Notes: generated by a model from the sequence alone, not told the origin. 64,000 bases of DNA from Pseudomonadaceae bacterium (GCA_024743435.1 JANSWO010000002.1:1-64000); one strand, 5' to 3'. Positions 43,873 to 54,049 are shown, counted from the first letter of the stretch. Numbers and translations are program-made.

Positions 43873-46800
43873 AGCCGTAACCCAATTACCCTCGGCTGCG
43901 CCCGCTCGAACTGTGCCACTTCGTTTTGTGACCGCAGCTAGCCTTTTTGATGGTCACGATGCGTCGATCAATATCATGCGCAGGATGCTGCAGGCAGCCG
44001 GTGTGGAAGTTATTCACCTTGCTCACAATCGTTCGGTTGCGGAGGTTGTGCAGGCTGCGCTCGAGGAAGATGTTCAGGGTATTGCTGTCAGCTCTTACCA
44101 GGGCGGTCACGTTGAATACTTTAAGTACATGGTCGATATGCTTGCCGAAGCTGGAGCGGACCATATCCGCGTGTTTGGCGGTGGCGGCGGCGTTATCGTT
44201 CCAGACGAAATCAAAGAGATGCACGGTTACGGAGTAACCCGAATTTACTCGCCCCACGACGGCCAGTCGCTCGGTCTCGAGGGCATGATCAGTGACATGA
44301 TTGAACGCACCGCTCAGCCGCCTGTGCGTTCCCTGGATCAAAGCGCTATCGCTTCGGGCGACCGCAGGGCCCTGGCCCAGGGTATCACTCATATCGAGTG
44401 TGGCCGGCTCAGCGAACAGGAGCGTGCCGATCTGCTGGCGGCTGCAGAAGGCGTCGAGACGCCGGTTCTCGGCATTACGGGAACGGGTGGCGCTGGTAAA
44501 TCGTCGCTCACCGATGAGCTCATCAGGCGCTTTCGACTGGACTCAGGCGACGACGTACAGATAGCGATACTCGCGATTGATCCAACCCGACGCAAAACAG
44601 GAGGCGCGCTGCTTGGTGACCGGATTCGCATGAATGCGATCTACCACGAAAACATTCTGATGCGCTCTCTCGCGACCCGCGATGCGGTGGCCGAGGTGCC
44701 CGAGTATCTGCCGGAAGTGGTTGCTGCATTCAAGCTTGCCGGTTTCGATCTTGTCGTGGTGGAAACGCCGGGCATCGGACAGGGTGACGCAGGTGTTGTG
44801 CCCTATGTCGATGTACCGATGTATGTCATGACCCCGGAATTCGGTGCGCAAAGCCAGCTCGAAAAAATTGACATGCTCGACTACGCAGAGCTTGTCGCCA
44901 TCAACAAATTTGACCGCAAGGGCGCAGAAGATGCGCAGCGGGATGTAGCCAAGCAGATTCAGCGCAACCGCACAGCGTTCGACAAGCCGCCCTCCGAGAT
45001 GCCGGTGTTTGGCACGATCGCCTCTCGCTTCAATGATGACGGCGTAACGGCGGCGTATCAGGGCTTGCTACCGCTGTTGCGGGCGCAAGGTCTGAAAAAC
45101 TGGGATAGCAGATTACCGGCGTTGGATATTCGCAAGAGTTCAGAGAAGACAATCATCGTGCCTGCCGAGCGGGGACGCTATCTCGCCGAGATCGCCGAAA
45201 CCGTTCGTGGTTATCACGCCCGTACTGAAAAAGAGGTTGTGATCGCGCGCGAGCATCAGCAACTAACGGCGGCGCAGGCGATGCTCGAATCGGCGGGAGA
45301 GGCGGGCAGCAGCCTCGAGCCACTGATTGCGCAGCGCAGCGATGCGCTGTCTAAAGAGGCAGCGAAACTTCTGGAGTCCTGGCCCGAGCGAGCTGAAGCT
45401 GCCCAGGCGGATGAGCACTACACCGAATCTCTGTCTGGAACGCTGATTCCCAAGATTGCCGTACCCAAGTTTGAAGACGCCGGTGAGCTACTGCGCTTTC
45501 TTATGAAAGAAAACCTACCCGGTGCGTTCCCATTCACCGCGGGAGTGTTCCCCCTCAAGCGAGTCGGAGAAGATCCTGCGCGTATGTTCGCCGGCGAGGG
45601 CGATCCGTTCCGCACCAATCGACGCTTCAAAGCACTCTCTGAGCACTCCGATGCGAAGCGTCTGTCAACGGCGTTCGATTCGGTCACGTTGTACGGTTTC
45701 GACCCCGCTGAGCGGCCCGACATCTACGGCAAAGTGGGGAACTCCGGCGTCTCGATCGCAACACTTGAAGACATGAAAGCGCTCTACGATGGCTTTGATC
45801 TCTGTGATCCTCGTACGTCTGTATCCATGACGATCAATGGGCCGGCACCGACGATACTGGCGTTCTTCTTCAATACGGCCATCGATCAGCAGATGGATGC
45901 ATTTGTCGCCGAACATGGCCGTCAGCCGAATGAGCAGGAAGCAGAAGAGGTTCGAGCGCACGCGTTATCCACGGTACGCGGAACAGTGCAGGCGGACATT
46001 CTGAAAGAAGATCAGGGACAGAATACCTGCATTTTCTCTACCGAATTCTCCCTGCGAATGATGGGCGACATTCAGCAGTACTTCATCGATCACGACGTTC
46101 GTAATTTTTACTCAGTATCAATTTCCGGCTATCACATCGCAGAAGCCGGCGCGAACCCGATCAGCCAGCTGGCCTTTACGCTATCCAACGGCTTCACGTT
46201 TGTGGAGGCGTACCTGGCTCGCGGCATGAATGTCGATGACTTCGCGCCGAATCTTTCGTTCTTCTTCTCCAACGGCATGGACCCGGAATATACGGTGCTT
46301 GGCCGTGTGGCTCGCCGAATCTGGGCGACCACCATGCGTGATAAGTACGATGCGAACGAGCGCAGTCAGCGACTGAAATATCATATTCAGACGTCAGGCC
46401 GTTCTCTGCATGCGCAAGAGATGCAGTTCAACGATATACGCACGACGCTGCAGGCGTTGATCGCTATTTACGATAACTGCAACTCGCTGCACACCAATGC
46501 ATTTGACGAGGCGATAACCACGCCAACCGAAGAGTCGGTGCGTCGCGCTCTGGCAATTCAGCTCATCATCAACCGAGAGTGGGGGCTGGCGAAAAACGAG
46601 AACCCGAACCAGGGTGCATTCATCATTGATGAGCTTACTGACCTGGTCGAGGAAGCGGTGCTTGCAGAGTTCGAGCGTATATCTGAGCGCGGCGGTGTTC
46701 TCGGTGCGATGGAGACCGGGTATCAGCGCGGTCGGATTCAGGATGAGTCGATGCTCTACGAGCACAGGAAACACGACGGCTCCCTGCCGATCGTTGGGGT

Positions 46801-47077
46801 GAATACCTTCCTGCCACCTAACGGTGAGAGTGAGGTTCTGGAGATCGAGCTGGCGCGTTCGACCGAAGACGAAAAGCAAAGCCAGATAAAGCGCTTGCAC
46901 GAGTTCCAGCAACGCAACGCCGAATCGGCAGAGGCGGCATTGGCAGAACTCAAACGCGCCATTACATCGGGTGAAAACGGCTTTGAGGCGTTGATGGCCG
47001 CTGCTCGGGTCTGCTCGCTGGGGCAGGTAACCGATGCGTTCTTTGAGATTGGTGGGCAGTACCGGCGCAGCATGTAG
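43865..47077 (+). CDS. icmF: Fused isobutyryl-CoA mutase (B12 domain, MeaB-like GTPase, mutase)
   Basis: A 1070-residue fusion. Residues about 18-150 are a B12-binding domain with DGHDASIN, His31 being the lower cobalt ligand. Residues about 200-500 are a MeaB-like G-protein chaperone: [13 protein letters not shown]-loop, then [11 protein letters not shown] and [11 protein letters not shown] nucleotide motifs. From about 530 to the end is the methylmalonyl-CoA-mutase-type barrel, with [12 protein letters not shown] and [14 protein letters not shown] and [12 protein letters not shown]. IcmF interconverts isobutyryl- and n-butyryl-CoA; some relatives act on pivalyl- or isovaleryl-CoA. The start overlaps the TetR gene. 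The nearby adenosyltransferase supports cofactor supply. Confidence 0.95.
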   Translation: MSEAVTQLPSAAPARTVPLRFVTAASLFDGHDASINIMRRMLQAAGVEVIHLAHNRSVAEVVQAALEEDVQGIAVSSYQGGHVEYFKYMVDMLAEAGADHIRVFGGGGGVIVPDEIKEMHGYGVTRIYSPHDGQSLGLEGMISDMIERTAQPPVRSLDQSAIASGDRRALAQGITHIECGRLSEQERADLLAAAEGVETPVLGITGTGGAGKSSLTDELIRRFRLDSGDDVQIAILAIDPTRRKTGGALLGDRIRMNAIYHENILMRSLATRDAVAEVPEYLPEVVAAFKLAGFDLVVVETPGIGQGDAGVVPYVDVPMYVMTPEFGAQSQLEKIDMLDYAELVAINKFDRKGAEDAQRDVAKQIQRNRTAFDKPPSEMPVFGTIASRFNDDGVTAAYQGLLPLLRAQGLKNWDSRLPALDIRKSSEKTIIVPAERGRYLAEIAETVRGYHARTEKEVVIAREHQQLTAAQAMLESAGEAGSSLEPLIAQRSDALSKEAAKLLESWPERAEAAQADEHYTESLSGTLIPKIAVPKFEDAGELLRFLMKENLPGAFPFTAGVFPLKRVGEDPARMFAGEGDPFRTNRRFKALSEHSDAKRLSTAFDSVTLYGFDPAERPDIYGKVGNSGVSIATLEDMKALYDGFDLCDPRTSVSMTINGPAPTILAFFFNTAIDQQMDAFVAEHGRQPNEQEAEEVRAHALSTVRGTVQADILKEDQGQNTCIFSTEFSLRMMGDIQQYFIDHDVRNFYSVSISGYHIAEAGANPISQLAFTLSNGFTFVEAYLARGMNVDDFAPNLSFFFSNGMDPEYTVLGRVARRIWATTMRDKYDANERSQRLKYHIQTSGRSLHAQEMQFNDIRTTLQALIAIYDNCNSLHTNAFDEAITTPTEESVRRALAIQLIINREWGLAKNENPNQGAFIIDELTDLVEEAVLAEFERISERGGVLGAMETGYQRGRIQDESMLYEHRKHDGSLPIVGVNTFLPPNGESEVLEIELARSTEDEKQSQIKRLHEFQQRNAESAEAALAELKRAITSGENGFEALMAAARVCSLGQVTDAFFEIGGQYRRSM

Positions 47078-47098
47078 CTTGCTGGCAGGAATTCGTGA

Positions 47099-47389
47099 CT
47101 AGTTCAGCTGCGCGCTCACGCTGCCGTCGTGCAGCGCCAGCGCGCAAGTTGATGAATGCAGATTCCAGATCGAGCCGATTTCAATAGTATCGCCTGATCG
47201 CGTTGCATCAGACCATTCCAGGGTGGCAAGGGTTGATGACAGCGTGGCCTGGCTACTGTTGTCGAGAAATTCGCAGATCGCGTGTATCTCTCGTTCGGCC
47301 TCTGTCCAGCCGAAAATCGCGAAGACAGCGATGGCGAGGACGGCAGTGCCGATAGCGGTTAGAAGCCCGTGGCGGAAGAAGCTTTTCAT
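47099..47389 (-). CDS. Small membrane-anchored hypothetical protein
   Basis: A 96-residue protein with one hydrophobic N-terminal segment (LLTAIGTAVLAIAVFAIFGW) after a short basic start MKSFFRHG, so it is exported or anchored with the rest outside. The polar part has two Cys (HAICEFLD and SSTCALAL) that may form a disulfide. I recognise no family. It begins 12 bp after the malic enzyme stop on the same strand, and is convergent with icmF. The ribosome binding site is weak. Confidence 0.5.
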   Translation of the reverse strand: MKSFFRHGLLTAIGTAVLAIAVFAIFGWTEAEREIHAICEFLDNSSQATLSSTLATLEWSDATRSGDTIEIGSIWNLHSSTCALALHDGSVSAQLN

Positions 47390-47401
47390 TGAGTCTCGTT
47401 G

Positions 47402-49075
47402 CTAACTGGTTGCGTCTGCGTACTCAGGCAGCCACATGCGGGATTCCACGAGTTGTTGCAGATCAACACTCTCATCGATGTTCGTAAGGCCAGCATCCCT
47501 GGCAGCGGTGAGCACACCAATACTCACGGCAGTGGTGACATCGCGCAAGCGACTTACATCGGGGTACAGCAGTCCTTCCGCGAGTTCGTCATCAAGCATG
47601 GATTGCGCGAGGCTTTTGGCCGCCGCTGTAATCATGTTATCGGTCACTTCGCGCACCTCGCCCAACAGGCTCGCAAAGCCGAGGCCGGGAAAGATAAAGA
47701 CGTTGTTACCCTGGCCAAAGCGATGCGTTCGATCGCCAAATTCGACGGGGTCGAACGGGCTACCAGTTGCGACGATCGCTTGCCCGTGCGTCCACTGAAT
47801 AAGATCTTCAGGTTGTGCTTCGCTGGCGCTTGTCGGGTTTGATAGCGGCAGGATCACTGGCCTGGGGCAGTGCTCACACATTTCCCTGACAATGTCCTCG
47901 CTGAATGCGCCGGCCTGACCGGAGGAGCCAATGAGGACGGTTGGTTTGAACGCGGCAACGCAAGCTCGCAATCCTCGATCCTGTGTGTCGCCAAGACCGA
48001 TCGCGTTGGCCGAGCTTGCATGCCAGGCAAGTTCACGTTTGTAGTCATCGACAATCTCTGCGTCATCAACGAGCAAGCCGCGGCTGTCGAGTAGGCCGAT
48101 GTGCTTGTCGAGTTCGGAGCCATTGATGCCTTGTTCAACGAGGGCGGCTTTGATCTGTCTGGCGATACCGAGACCAGCAGCGCCGGCACCGTATATCAGA
48201 AAGCGCTGGTCTTCGATGCGTTCGGTTTTTATACGCAGGGCTGAAAAAACACCGGCTAGCGTGACGGCGCCGGTGCCCTGGATGTCATCGTTGAACGAAG
48301 GTAGCCGTGACCGATAGCGATCCAGTATGTTGAGCGCGTTGTCTTTGCGGAAGTCCTCCCATTGCAGCAATGCGCCAGGAAACAGGGTTTCGATAGCGCA
48401 TACGAACTCTTCAACCAACTCATCGTAAGCCGCGCCGGTAAGGCGAGGTTCGCACAGGCCGAGATAATTCGGATCAGCGCGAAGCTCGGCGTTGTTTGTT
48501 CCGACGTCTAAAGAGATAGGCAGTGTTTGCTCCGGCGCGATGCCAGCGCAAGCGGTGTAGAGCGCCAGCTTCCCAATAGAGATTGTCATGCCGCCGGCAC
48601 CCTGATCACCCAGACCCAGGATGGCCTCATTGTCAGTGACAACTAACAGCTTAACGGGTCGGCTGCCGAGTGCATCGGCGATGACGTCGCGCACACGGCC
48701 CCGATGCTCCGGCGTGATCCAAAGACCGCGCCCACGCTGAAACACCTCGGAGAACTTCTGCGCCGCCTCGCCCACGGTGGGCGTATACACAACGGGCAAA
48801 AACTCGGGAAGGTGATCGAGCAATACTCGATAGAACAAGTACTCGCTACGGTCCTGCAAGCCCATCAGCTCGCGGTATTTTCCTATGGGCGTCCGTTGAG
48901 ACGCGACAACACGGTAGGCGCGCTCGGCCTGTTGCTCCAGCGTATTGACGCCCGCGGGAAGGAGGGCTTCTATGCCGAGCTGTCGTCGCTGGGCCAATGT
49001 GAATGCACTGCCGCGATTGAGCAACGGGGTCTGCAAAACGCTGCCGCTACCGAAGCTCGAGCTGTGGTTTGTCAT
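47402..49075 (-). CDS. maeA: NAD-dependent malic enzyme
   Basis: A 557-residue malic enzyme of the large (eukaryotic-like, SfcA/MaeA) class, converting malate to pyruvate and CO2 with NAD+. FLPVVYTPTVGEAAQKFSEVF holds the catalytic Tyr and GGMTISIGKLALYTACAGI the catalytic Lys. LQWEDF and FNDDIQGTGAVTLAGV give the metal-binding acids, and FLIYGAGAAGLGIARQI the dinucleotide-binding loop. FPGLGFASLL and the C-terminal region are typical. NAD rather than NADP use is inferred from family only. Confidence 0.95.
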   Translation of the reverse strand: MTNHSSSFGSGSVLQTPLLNRGSAFTLAQRRQLGIEALLPAGVNTLEQQAERAYRVVASQRTPIGKYRELMGLQDRSEYLFYRVLLDHLPEFLPVVYTPTVGEAAQKFSEVFQRGRGLWITPEHRGRVRDVIADALGSRPVKLLVVTDNEAILGLGDQGAGGMTISIGKLALYTACAGIAPEQTLPISLDVGTNNAELRADPNYLGLCEPRLTGAAYDELVEEFVCAIETLFPGALLQWEDFRKDNALNILDRYRSRLPSFNDDIQGTGAVTLAGVFSALRIKTERIEDQRFLIYGAGAAGLGIARQIKAALVEQGINGSELDKHIGLLDSRGLLVDDAEIVDDYKRELAWHASSANAIGLGDTQDRGLRACVAAFKPTVLIGSSGQAGAFSEDIVREMCEHCPRPVILPLSNPTSASEAQPEDLIQWTHGQAIVATGSPFDPVEFGDRTHRFGQGNNVFIFPGLGFASLLGEVREVTDNMITAAAKSLAQSMLDDELAEGLLYPDVSRLRDVTTAVSIGVLTAARDAGLTNIDESVDLQQLVESRMWLPEYADATS

Positions 49076-49209
49076 CGATGGAAGTCCTGTCTCGTACCTT
49101 GTGGCCGCGCATCTGGTGCCCGGCCATACTCTGACCGTAGCAGTTTGTTCGAGTTCCGGTAGCTGTCGCGGAGCTAATGTGGCTGCGCCGTTTGCGCTTG
49201 GTGTTGCTA

Positions 49210-49572
49210 TCAGTTCTGGGAAGGCGCTGTGGCGGGATCCTGCAGGCGCAGAAAGTCGCGACTCTTCAGTGCATCAGGCGTTGCCAGCAGGTAGACGATG
49301 CGCTCTGCAACCGGACCTTCTGCGTGCACCGTACCTCGAGGAATCAAGACCTTATCCCCAGCCGTGATCGGTAGGTGCTTATCCTGCTCCGCATCGAAAA
49401 AGGATGTCTCTCCTTCGATGACGTAGGCGATGACATCGTGATCATGCCAGTGTAGTTCGAGGCCATCGGACTTGCCGGAAACAAAGGTTGTCGGCCAGGT
49501 GCCGCAGGCTCGAATGTCCTGCATTGCTCCATCCCGGCCTTCGAACGCTTTGTGCTCGATTGAAATGCTCAT
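49210..49572 (-). CDS. Cupin-domain protein
   Basis: A 120-residue single cupin barrel. LELHWHDHDVIAYVIEGETSFF is cupin motif 1 with metal-ligand histidines and Glu; ITAGDKVLIPRGTVHAEGPV is motif 2 with Pro-x-Gly-x-x-His. It overlaps the LLM oxidoreductase stop by 4 bp (ATGA), so the two are translated together. Function is unknown; small cupins are isomerases, dioxygenases or ligand-binding proteins. Confidence 0.85.
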   Translation of the reverse strand: MSISIEHKAFEGRDGAMQDIRACGTWPTTFVSGKSDGLELHWHDHDVIAYVIEGETSFFDAEQDKHLPITAGDKVLIPRGTVHAEGPVAERIVYLLATPDALKSRDFLRLQDPATAPSQN

Positions 49573-50480
49573 GAGTTTGCCTTTTGCATGCTTTCAAGGA
49601 AGGGTTCCAGCGCCTCGAGCGAGCCGGGCGCAAATGGCGTTAGTTGCAGCCGGTCGATGCCAAGATCCCCAAGTTCGGCGAATGCCTGTGCGACGGCCTC
49701 GGCTTCACCCATAAACCTTCCGAGATACGCATCTCCCAGCAGGTGCTTGAGGTTTCGAACCGGATCGCTATCTCCGACCGCTACGAGCAAAAAGCCGCCG
49801 AGCGGAAGCTCCGGTCGAATGCTTCGCACCCGTTCGATAGCGATCTTTACCTCATCTTCGGTGATGGTTGCGAACGTTGCCATATCCAACGTGCCGCCTC
49901 GGGTTGAGCGGCCGCTCGCCTTGATCTCCATGCGATCGACCAGCGGTGTGATCTCGCGCAACGCGCGCGGGCCGGAGGCTGCACCGATGAGTGGGGGCGG
50001 GTTGGTTGGGTCGCCAAACAGTGGCTTGCCAGCCGTATGCACCTGATAAACCTCGCCGTCAAAATCACACTGTCCCGTATGAAATATCTGTCGCACGATG
50101 GTCATGGCTTCTCGATACATAGTGACTCGCTCGCCACCCGTGGGGTAGCGCCGCCCCGTGCGCGTCATTTCGTCCTCCAACCAACCTGCGCCCAACCCGG
50201 CATCGAAGCGATTGCCGGATAAATGCGCAACGGTGAGCGCGGCCTGTGCGAATTCGACAGGGGAGCGAAAGAGGTTGTTGGCGAAAGATGAGGTCAATCT
50301 TATGCGGGAAGTCGCCTGTGCCATTGCACCGAGTATCGTGAAGACATGGGGGTATGGGCTGTCATTCACCCACAAGTGATCGCTCGCGCAAATGCCGTCC
50401 CAACCCGCGGCCTCCCGCTGTTGGGCCCACGTGTGCAGGTCGAAATTGAGTGGCATGGGCAGGTTTGCGTAGAACTCCAC
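49569..50480 (-). CDS. Luciferase-like (LLM) flavin/F420-dependent oxidoreductase
   Basis: A 303-residue TIM-barrel oxidoreductase of the bacterial luciferase-like superfamily. WDGICASDHLWV, TSRIRLTSSFANNLFRSPVEFAQAALTVAHLSGNRFDAGLGAGWLEDE (near 50220) and the later PPPLIGAASGPRALREI match the family. The GWLEDEM-type stretch is common to F420- or FMN-dependent members; which cofactor is used cannot be read from sequence. The coupled cupin gene suggests a shared substrate. Confidence 0.87.
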   Translation of the reverse strand: MEFYANLPMPLNFDLHTWAQQREAAGWDGICASDHLWVNDSPYPHVFTILGAMAQATSRIRLTSSFANNLFRSPVEFAQAALTVAHLSGNRFDAGLGAGWLEDEMTRTGRRYPTGGERVTMYREAMTIVRQIFHTGQCDFDGEVYQVHTAGKPLFGDPTNPPPLIGAASGPRALREITPLVDRMEIKASGRSTRGGTLDMATFATITEDEVKIAIERVRSIRPELPLGGFLLVAVGDSDPVRNLKHLLGDAYLGRFMGEAEAVAQAFAELGDLGIDRLQLTPFAPGSLEALEPFLESMQKANS

Positions 50481-50601
50481 TGGTGTCCCTCGAATCAGTC
50501 AGTGATCATTCGATTGGCCCGGGGCTTGCGCAGGGCTCGCAGCATCGTAGCAAAGCGCGAATGTCTGAGTTGGAAACGATTGGATACGAGTAGGGAAAGC
50601 A

Positions 50602-51090
50602 ATGGAATTCAAAGACTTCAATGACATAGTTAGACTCAGGTATGAATATGCGCTTGGCATTGATACCCGTGATTGGGAGCTGTACCGACGTATCTTTAGC
50701 GATGTCATACGCATGGATTTTTCAAGCTACAGTGGCCAGCCCGCCGCGGATATGCCTGCGGATACCTGGGTGGATAGCTGCAAGGTGCTCTTCACTGGCC
50801 TGGATGCGACCCAACATGTGATGACTAATCCCATCGTCGATATTGAGCCGTCAGGGCAGAAGGCGCGCCTGCGGATGTATATGAAAGCCGAACATTTCCT
50901 GCAGCATGACGGCGGTAGCCCTGATTACGCGCTCGGTGGTTATTACGACGATGATGTCGTGCGAACCGAGGCTGGTTGGCGCATTGCTGGTGTCACTTTG
51001 AATGTTTTCTGGAATCGCGGGAACCGCAACATCATGACCTTGGCCGCTCAACGGGGAGCGGAGCGCCTGGCGAGCGCCACGCCCTCGTGA
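50602..51090 (+). CDS. SnoaL-like/NTF2-fold protein
   Basis: A 162-residue alpha-plus-beta cone protein. The opening FNDIVRLRYEYALGIDTRDWELYRRIFSDVIRMDF is the typical SnoaL_4 helix-strand start; ATQHVMTNPIVDI and YDDDVVRTEAGWRIAGVTLNVFW complete the sheet. Members act as isomerases, dehydratases or ligand-binding proteins in steroid and polyketide pathways. The gene stands alone, divergent from the LLM gene. Confidence 0.85.
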   Translation: MEFKDFNDIVRLRYEYALGIDTRDWELYRRIFSDVIRMDFSSYSGQPAADMPADTWVDSCKVLFTGLDATQHVMTNPIVDIEPSGQKARLRMYMKAEHFLQHDGGSPDYALGGYYDDDVVRTEAGWRIAGVTLNVFWNRGNRNIMTLAAQRGAERLASATPS

Positions 51091-51156
51091 GCCAGGCCAG
51101 TCGGCGGTGAACGCTCACTTGATGGTGGTGTGGAGGTTCAGCGCGAGGCTCGCTCG

Positions 51157-51711
51157 CTACTGGGCGCCGCTGAGTTGGTTGGACGTGTTTGAGGCGAGCT
51201 GGATAGGGGCATCCTCTGCCATGGTTAGAACGACGTGTACACGGCCGTCCTCGTTTGGCGCCGCGACAGCGAGCTGTTGCTCAAAGCGGTAGATCAGGGT
51301 CTGCGCCTCGATGCGGCTTTCCCCGCGCGTGATGACCGTGCCGCCACTCGACGTCAGTTCACGGCCGTCATGGTGGTAGCCAAGGTGTCCCGCTTCGATG
51401 ACGACGGCATCGCCTCTCGCAGAGCGCCCTTGAGCGTCTGTGCTTGCTGTTTGTGACTCGTCACCGGCTTGTTGTGACAGCGTGATCGTGAAGTGTTCGG
51501 TACGAATTTCATGACCTGCCTGGGTCGCAATGACGTTGCCGGTCCAGGTGGCTTTGCGCGTGACCATGTCAATTTCGAAGGTGTCAGCTTCGATTTCCAT
51601 GGGCAAGCCTGCCCGCAACGGGACAGCGTTAGCGGGTGTGGTAGCTGAAGCCAGCAGAAGCACAATGGCTAGCATCGCTGCTGCGGCGTTGCGGGGCATA
51701 GGCGGTGTCAT
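51157..51711 (-). CDS. LptA/OstA-like periplasmic protein
   Basis: A 184-residue exported protein. Residues 1-29 form a signal peptide (ML-AIVLLLASATTPANA). The mature part begins PMEIEADTFEIDMVTRKATWTGNVIATQAGHEIRTEHFTI, the typical OstA/LptA strand pattern, and GGTVITRGESRIEAQTLIYRFE continues it. LptA forms the periplasmic bridge carrying LPS from LptC to LptD. The usual neighbours lptB and lptC are absent, so it may be a paralogue rather than the essential copy. A phased 11-bp repeat lies upstream. Confidence 0.72.
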   Translation of the reverse strand: MTPPMPRNAAAAMLAIVLLLASATTPANAVPLRAGLPMEIEADTFEIDMVTRKATWTGNVIATQAGHEIRTEHFTITLSQQAGDESQTASTDAQGRSARGDAVVIEAGHLGYHHDGRELTSSGGTVITRGESRIEAQTLIYRFEQQLAVAAPNEDGRVHVVLTMAEDAPIQLASNTSNQLSGAQ

Positions 51712-52048
51712 AGTCGGGTTCGTTCAACCATAGGCTGCGCTTGCAGCCTGTTTGTCCGAGCCAGCCTGGCGGTGTCCATCGCCAGCAAGCATCGGTCATC
51801 CTGGTAACGGCCGCTCAATACTCTCACAACGCTCTCTCAACACTGTCTCAATACTGTGTTGTGGCATGTCCATTTACGACCTGATTATGACTTGAAGTCA
51901 TTCCACGACGTTGCATGCCTGGTTGTTTCTTTCAAGCGCAAGCGGCCCGCTCGCTTCGCCGGACTGTCTCGTCCGGTCGATCCCCAAAAGCGGCGGCATT
52001 CTAGCACGTAAGCAGCGCTCATCAGGAGCCCTGCGTGTTGTGTGCCGG
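51712..52048. other. Intergenic region upstream of the LptA-like gene
   Basis: 337 bp between the DUF3604 gene and the LptA-like gene, both on the minus strand. It contains the 11-bp repeat array (51811-51854), a CCGGAC/GTCCGG inverted repeat at 51959-51976, and a TAGAAT -10-like hexamer on the minus strand at 51998-52003 without a good -35. No gene is supported. Confidence 0.55.
51811..51854. repeat. Four imperfect 11-bp tandem repeats
   Basis: Units CCGCTCAATAC, TCTCACAACGC, TCTCTCAACAC and TGTCTCAATAC follow each other without gaps (51811-51854). The shared core is CTCAA-AC. The 11-bp period is close to one DNA turn, so the cores face the same side of the helix. The array lies about 100 bp upstream of the LptA-like start, a suitable place for a cooperative regulator. 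Confidence 0.6.
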
Positions 52049-53992
52049 CTAGCCAGGTACGTACCAGATGGGCGATGTCCAGGCACGGTCCTGAAGCGTT
52101 TTGTGCATGTCCGGTCGAGGCTCAGTGCCTGCTCTCACCGCATCCCAGGTAGACCAGCGACAAACCGGATTTTCCAGCACACGTACGTAGTAGAAGGCGC
52201 GCAAATCAGGGTCGAACTGCGGATCCTGCCACGCGACTTTCAGTTCAGAATCGCCTTTGTCCCGAGTAATTGAGCAGTCGCTGATGTCGACTCGCGCGCC
52301 ATTGTCTGGGCAGCGTCCTGAGTCAGGGTCAACCGCGGCGCCGTCGCTGCAGGCGATGTCGATCACTTGTTCCTGTGCTACTCCATCGCGCAGCCAACCC
52401 TTGATCATCTGGATTCGCTGTAATGGCGCCGTGTGAGGGTCGCGCATAGCCCAGACCAGAAAGGTCGGTGCGGCGCCCGCATCGGCTGCCGGTAGTAGAT
52501 CACCGCCCATCGGTACGCCTTGCTCGAAAGCAGCGTTGCCGGCGTCGGTTAGCAGATTTGCATCGAGATCAAAACCGGCAGCAACGCGAACCCGAATGCG
52601 TGGTCCGCTGGTTGCAAAGGTTTCTTTGCGGCGCATGGCATCGAACAGGGATTCCCTGGTGTTCTCCTCTGCCCAGACACCGGCAAGGCCTGAGGCGCCC
52701 CACATGTTCCGAGGATCGTTTTGGTAGAGGGAGCCATCGGCGGCTGGCTTATCCAGCGGCACGCTGCCGCGTAGCTTCGACGTTGAGTCCAGCAAGCCTG
52801 TTTTACTGAAGAAGTTTGCCTCGTCGAAAGAGCCTGCCGAGTTGTGCGTGTCCGATGCGCCGATCATGCCGAAGCGAAACGGGTTGAAACCATCCGTCGC
52901 CTCCAGCTCCAGCCCGCGCAGGTAAGCCTCGCGCACGTAACTGCCCTCGGGCTTGCTGTTGATGTTGGTTGCTACCTTAACGGTCATCAATTCGAAGCCG
53001 GCCCATTCATCGTTTGGCGACAACGACGGGTGAGTTTCTGAGGTGCCTTTCACCTGCGACATCTCGACAATTGGCTCGTTGCGCATTCGCTGTTCTGCGT
53101 AGGCTTTGGTCAACGGTTCATCGGTGAACGTGGTGGTTTTGAACATCCAACCGTCGCTGCCATTGGAGTTGTGTGGAATCGCCAGGGAGTCTCGTCCCAG
53201 GGCGCGCTGCTCATCCATCCAGTCCCACAAATCTTCCGGGTTCAAAGAGTCGAGACGCGAGAAAGGCATGTCTGGCGTATCGGCGCTGCGGAACAGCACA
53301 TTGCGGTGCAGGTTTTCATTATCCGGGCCGGATGTCGTGTATTCGTATCCGACAAACGCGGTGAAATTGCCGGGATCGTTGTGGCGTTCAGCCGATTCGA
53401 TGGTTGCCTGCCAGGCATCGCCGACGATAGCTGCGTTCCACAAGTCATCGGGCTCTTCGAGAATGCCGCCGATGCGAGGCAGTATCTGATCGAACGCGGC
53501 GCGGCGTGCGAGCGGTGTGGTTGCTGATCTCATCAGATCCGCCACCGGGTGTGTACCCACAACGGAGTTCGGATCTGCCATCGCCTGGAGCATACCGAGG
53601 TAGGTGGCGTGGTCGGTTACGGAGATGAAATCCAGCGGCTGTTCGAGCTGGACGTCGAAGCCGGCTGCATGCTGGATCACTTCGCCCTTGGCGTAGGCGT
53701 GCGCATCGTCTGGGGTTGTGCGCGTGCCAAAGATGAAAGCATCAAAGGAGTAGGTTGTGTGAATGTGTGTGTCACCGAAGAACACCTGCCGCTCGCCGGC
53801 TTTACTCGGGTTTGGTGCCGTGGCGGTCGATTCTGATGTGACTGGCGTGGTGGCAGTGGCTGTCGTGTCAGAGGCAGCCGGTGTTGGCTCCCCGGCGTTC
53901 TCGCCGCAGCCGGTGAGCAGCAAAGCACTGCTGAGGCCAGCGATGGCGATGGTGGATTTTGCGCGAGCAAACCTATTGCGCTGTGTCTTCAT
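52049..53992 (-). CDS. DUF3604 lipoprotein (PHP-like hydrolase)
   Basis: A 647-residue exported protein. GLSSALLLTGCGEN is a lipobox, then a Thr/Ala-rich linker of about 45 residues. The DUF3604 domain starts VFFGDTHIHTTYSFDA, with the H-x-H metal motif of PHP-type hydrolases. LDFISVTDHATYLGML and GMIGASDTHNSAGSFDE supply further Asp and His ligands. It is likely a metal-dependent phosphoesterase-like enzyme in the periplasm, but no DUF3604 activity is well established. ATG 53992 sits behind GGGAGG. Confidence 0.85.
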   Translation of the reverse strand: MKTQRNRFARAKSTIAIAGLSSALLLTGCGENAGEPTPAASDTTATATTPVTSESTATAPNPSKAGERQVFFGDTHIHTTYSFDAFIFGTRTTPDDAHAYAKGEVIQHAAGFDVQLEQPLDFISVTDHATYLGMLQAMADPNSVVGTHPVADLMRSATTPLARRAAFDQILPRIGGILEEPDDLWNAAIVGDAWQATIESAERHNDPGNFTAFVGYEYTTSGPDNENLHRNVLFRSADTPDMPFSRLDSLNPEDLWDWMDEQRALGRDSLAIPHNSNGSDGWMFKTTTFTDEPLTKAYAEQRMRNEPIVEMSQVKGTSETHPSLSPNDEWAGFELMTVKVATNINSKPEGSYVREAYLRGLELEATDGFNPFRFGMIGASDTHNSAGSFDEANFFSKTGLLDSTSKLRGSVPLDKPAADGSLYQNDPRNMWGASGLAGVWAEENTRESLFDAMRRKETFATSGPRIRVRVAAGFDLDANLLTDAGNAAFEQGVPMGGDLLPAADAGAAPTFLVWAMRDPHTAPLQRIQMIKGWLRDGVAQEQVIDIACSDGAAVDPDSGRCPDNGARVDISDCSITRDKGDSELKVAWQDPQFDPDLRAFYYVRVLENPVCRWSTWDAVRAGTEPRPDMHKTLQDRAWTSPIWYVPG

Positions 53993-54049
53993 AATCCCTC
54001 CCCAGGGCAATTTGTCACGGCCGTTGGTAAGTAGCCGATGAGTATTGTG

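Noticed and set aside
51998-52003. TAGAAT -10 element driving a small RNA before the LptA-like gene
   Set aside because: No acceptable -35 is present at 16-18 bp and there is no terminator before the gene; at most it is a weak promoter.
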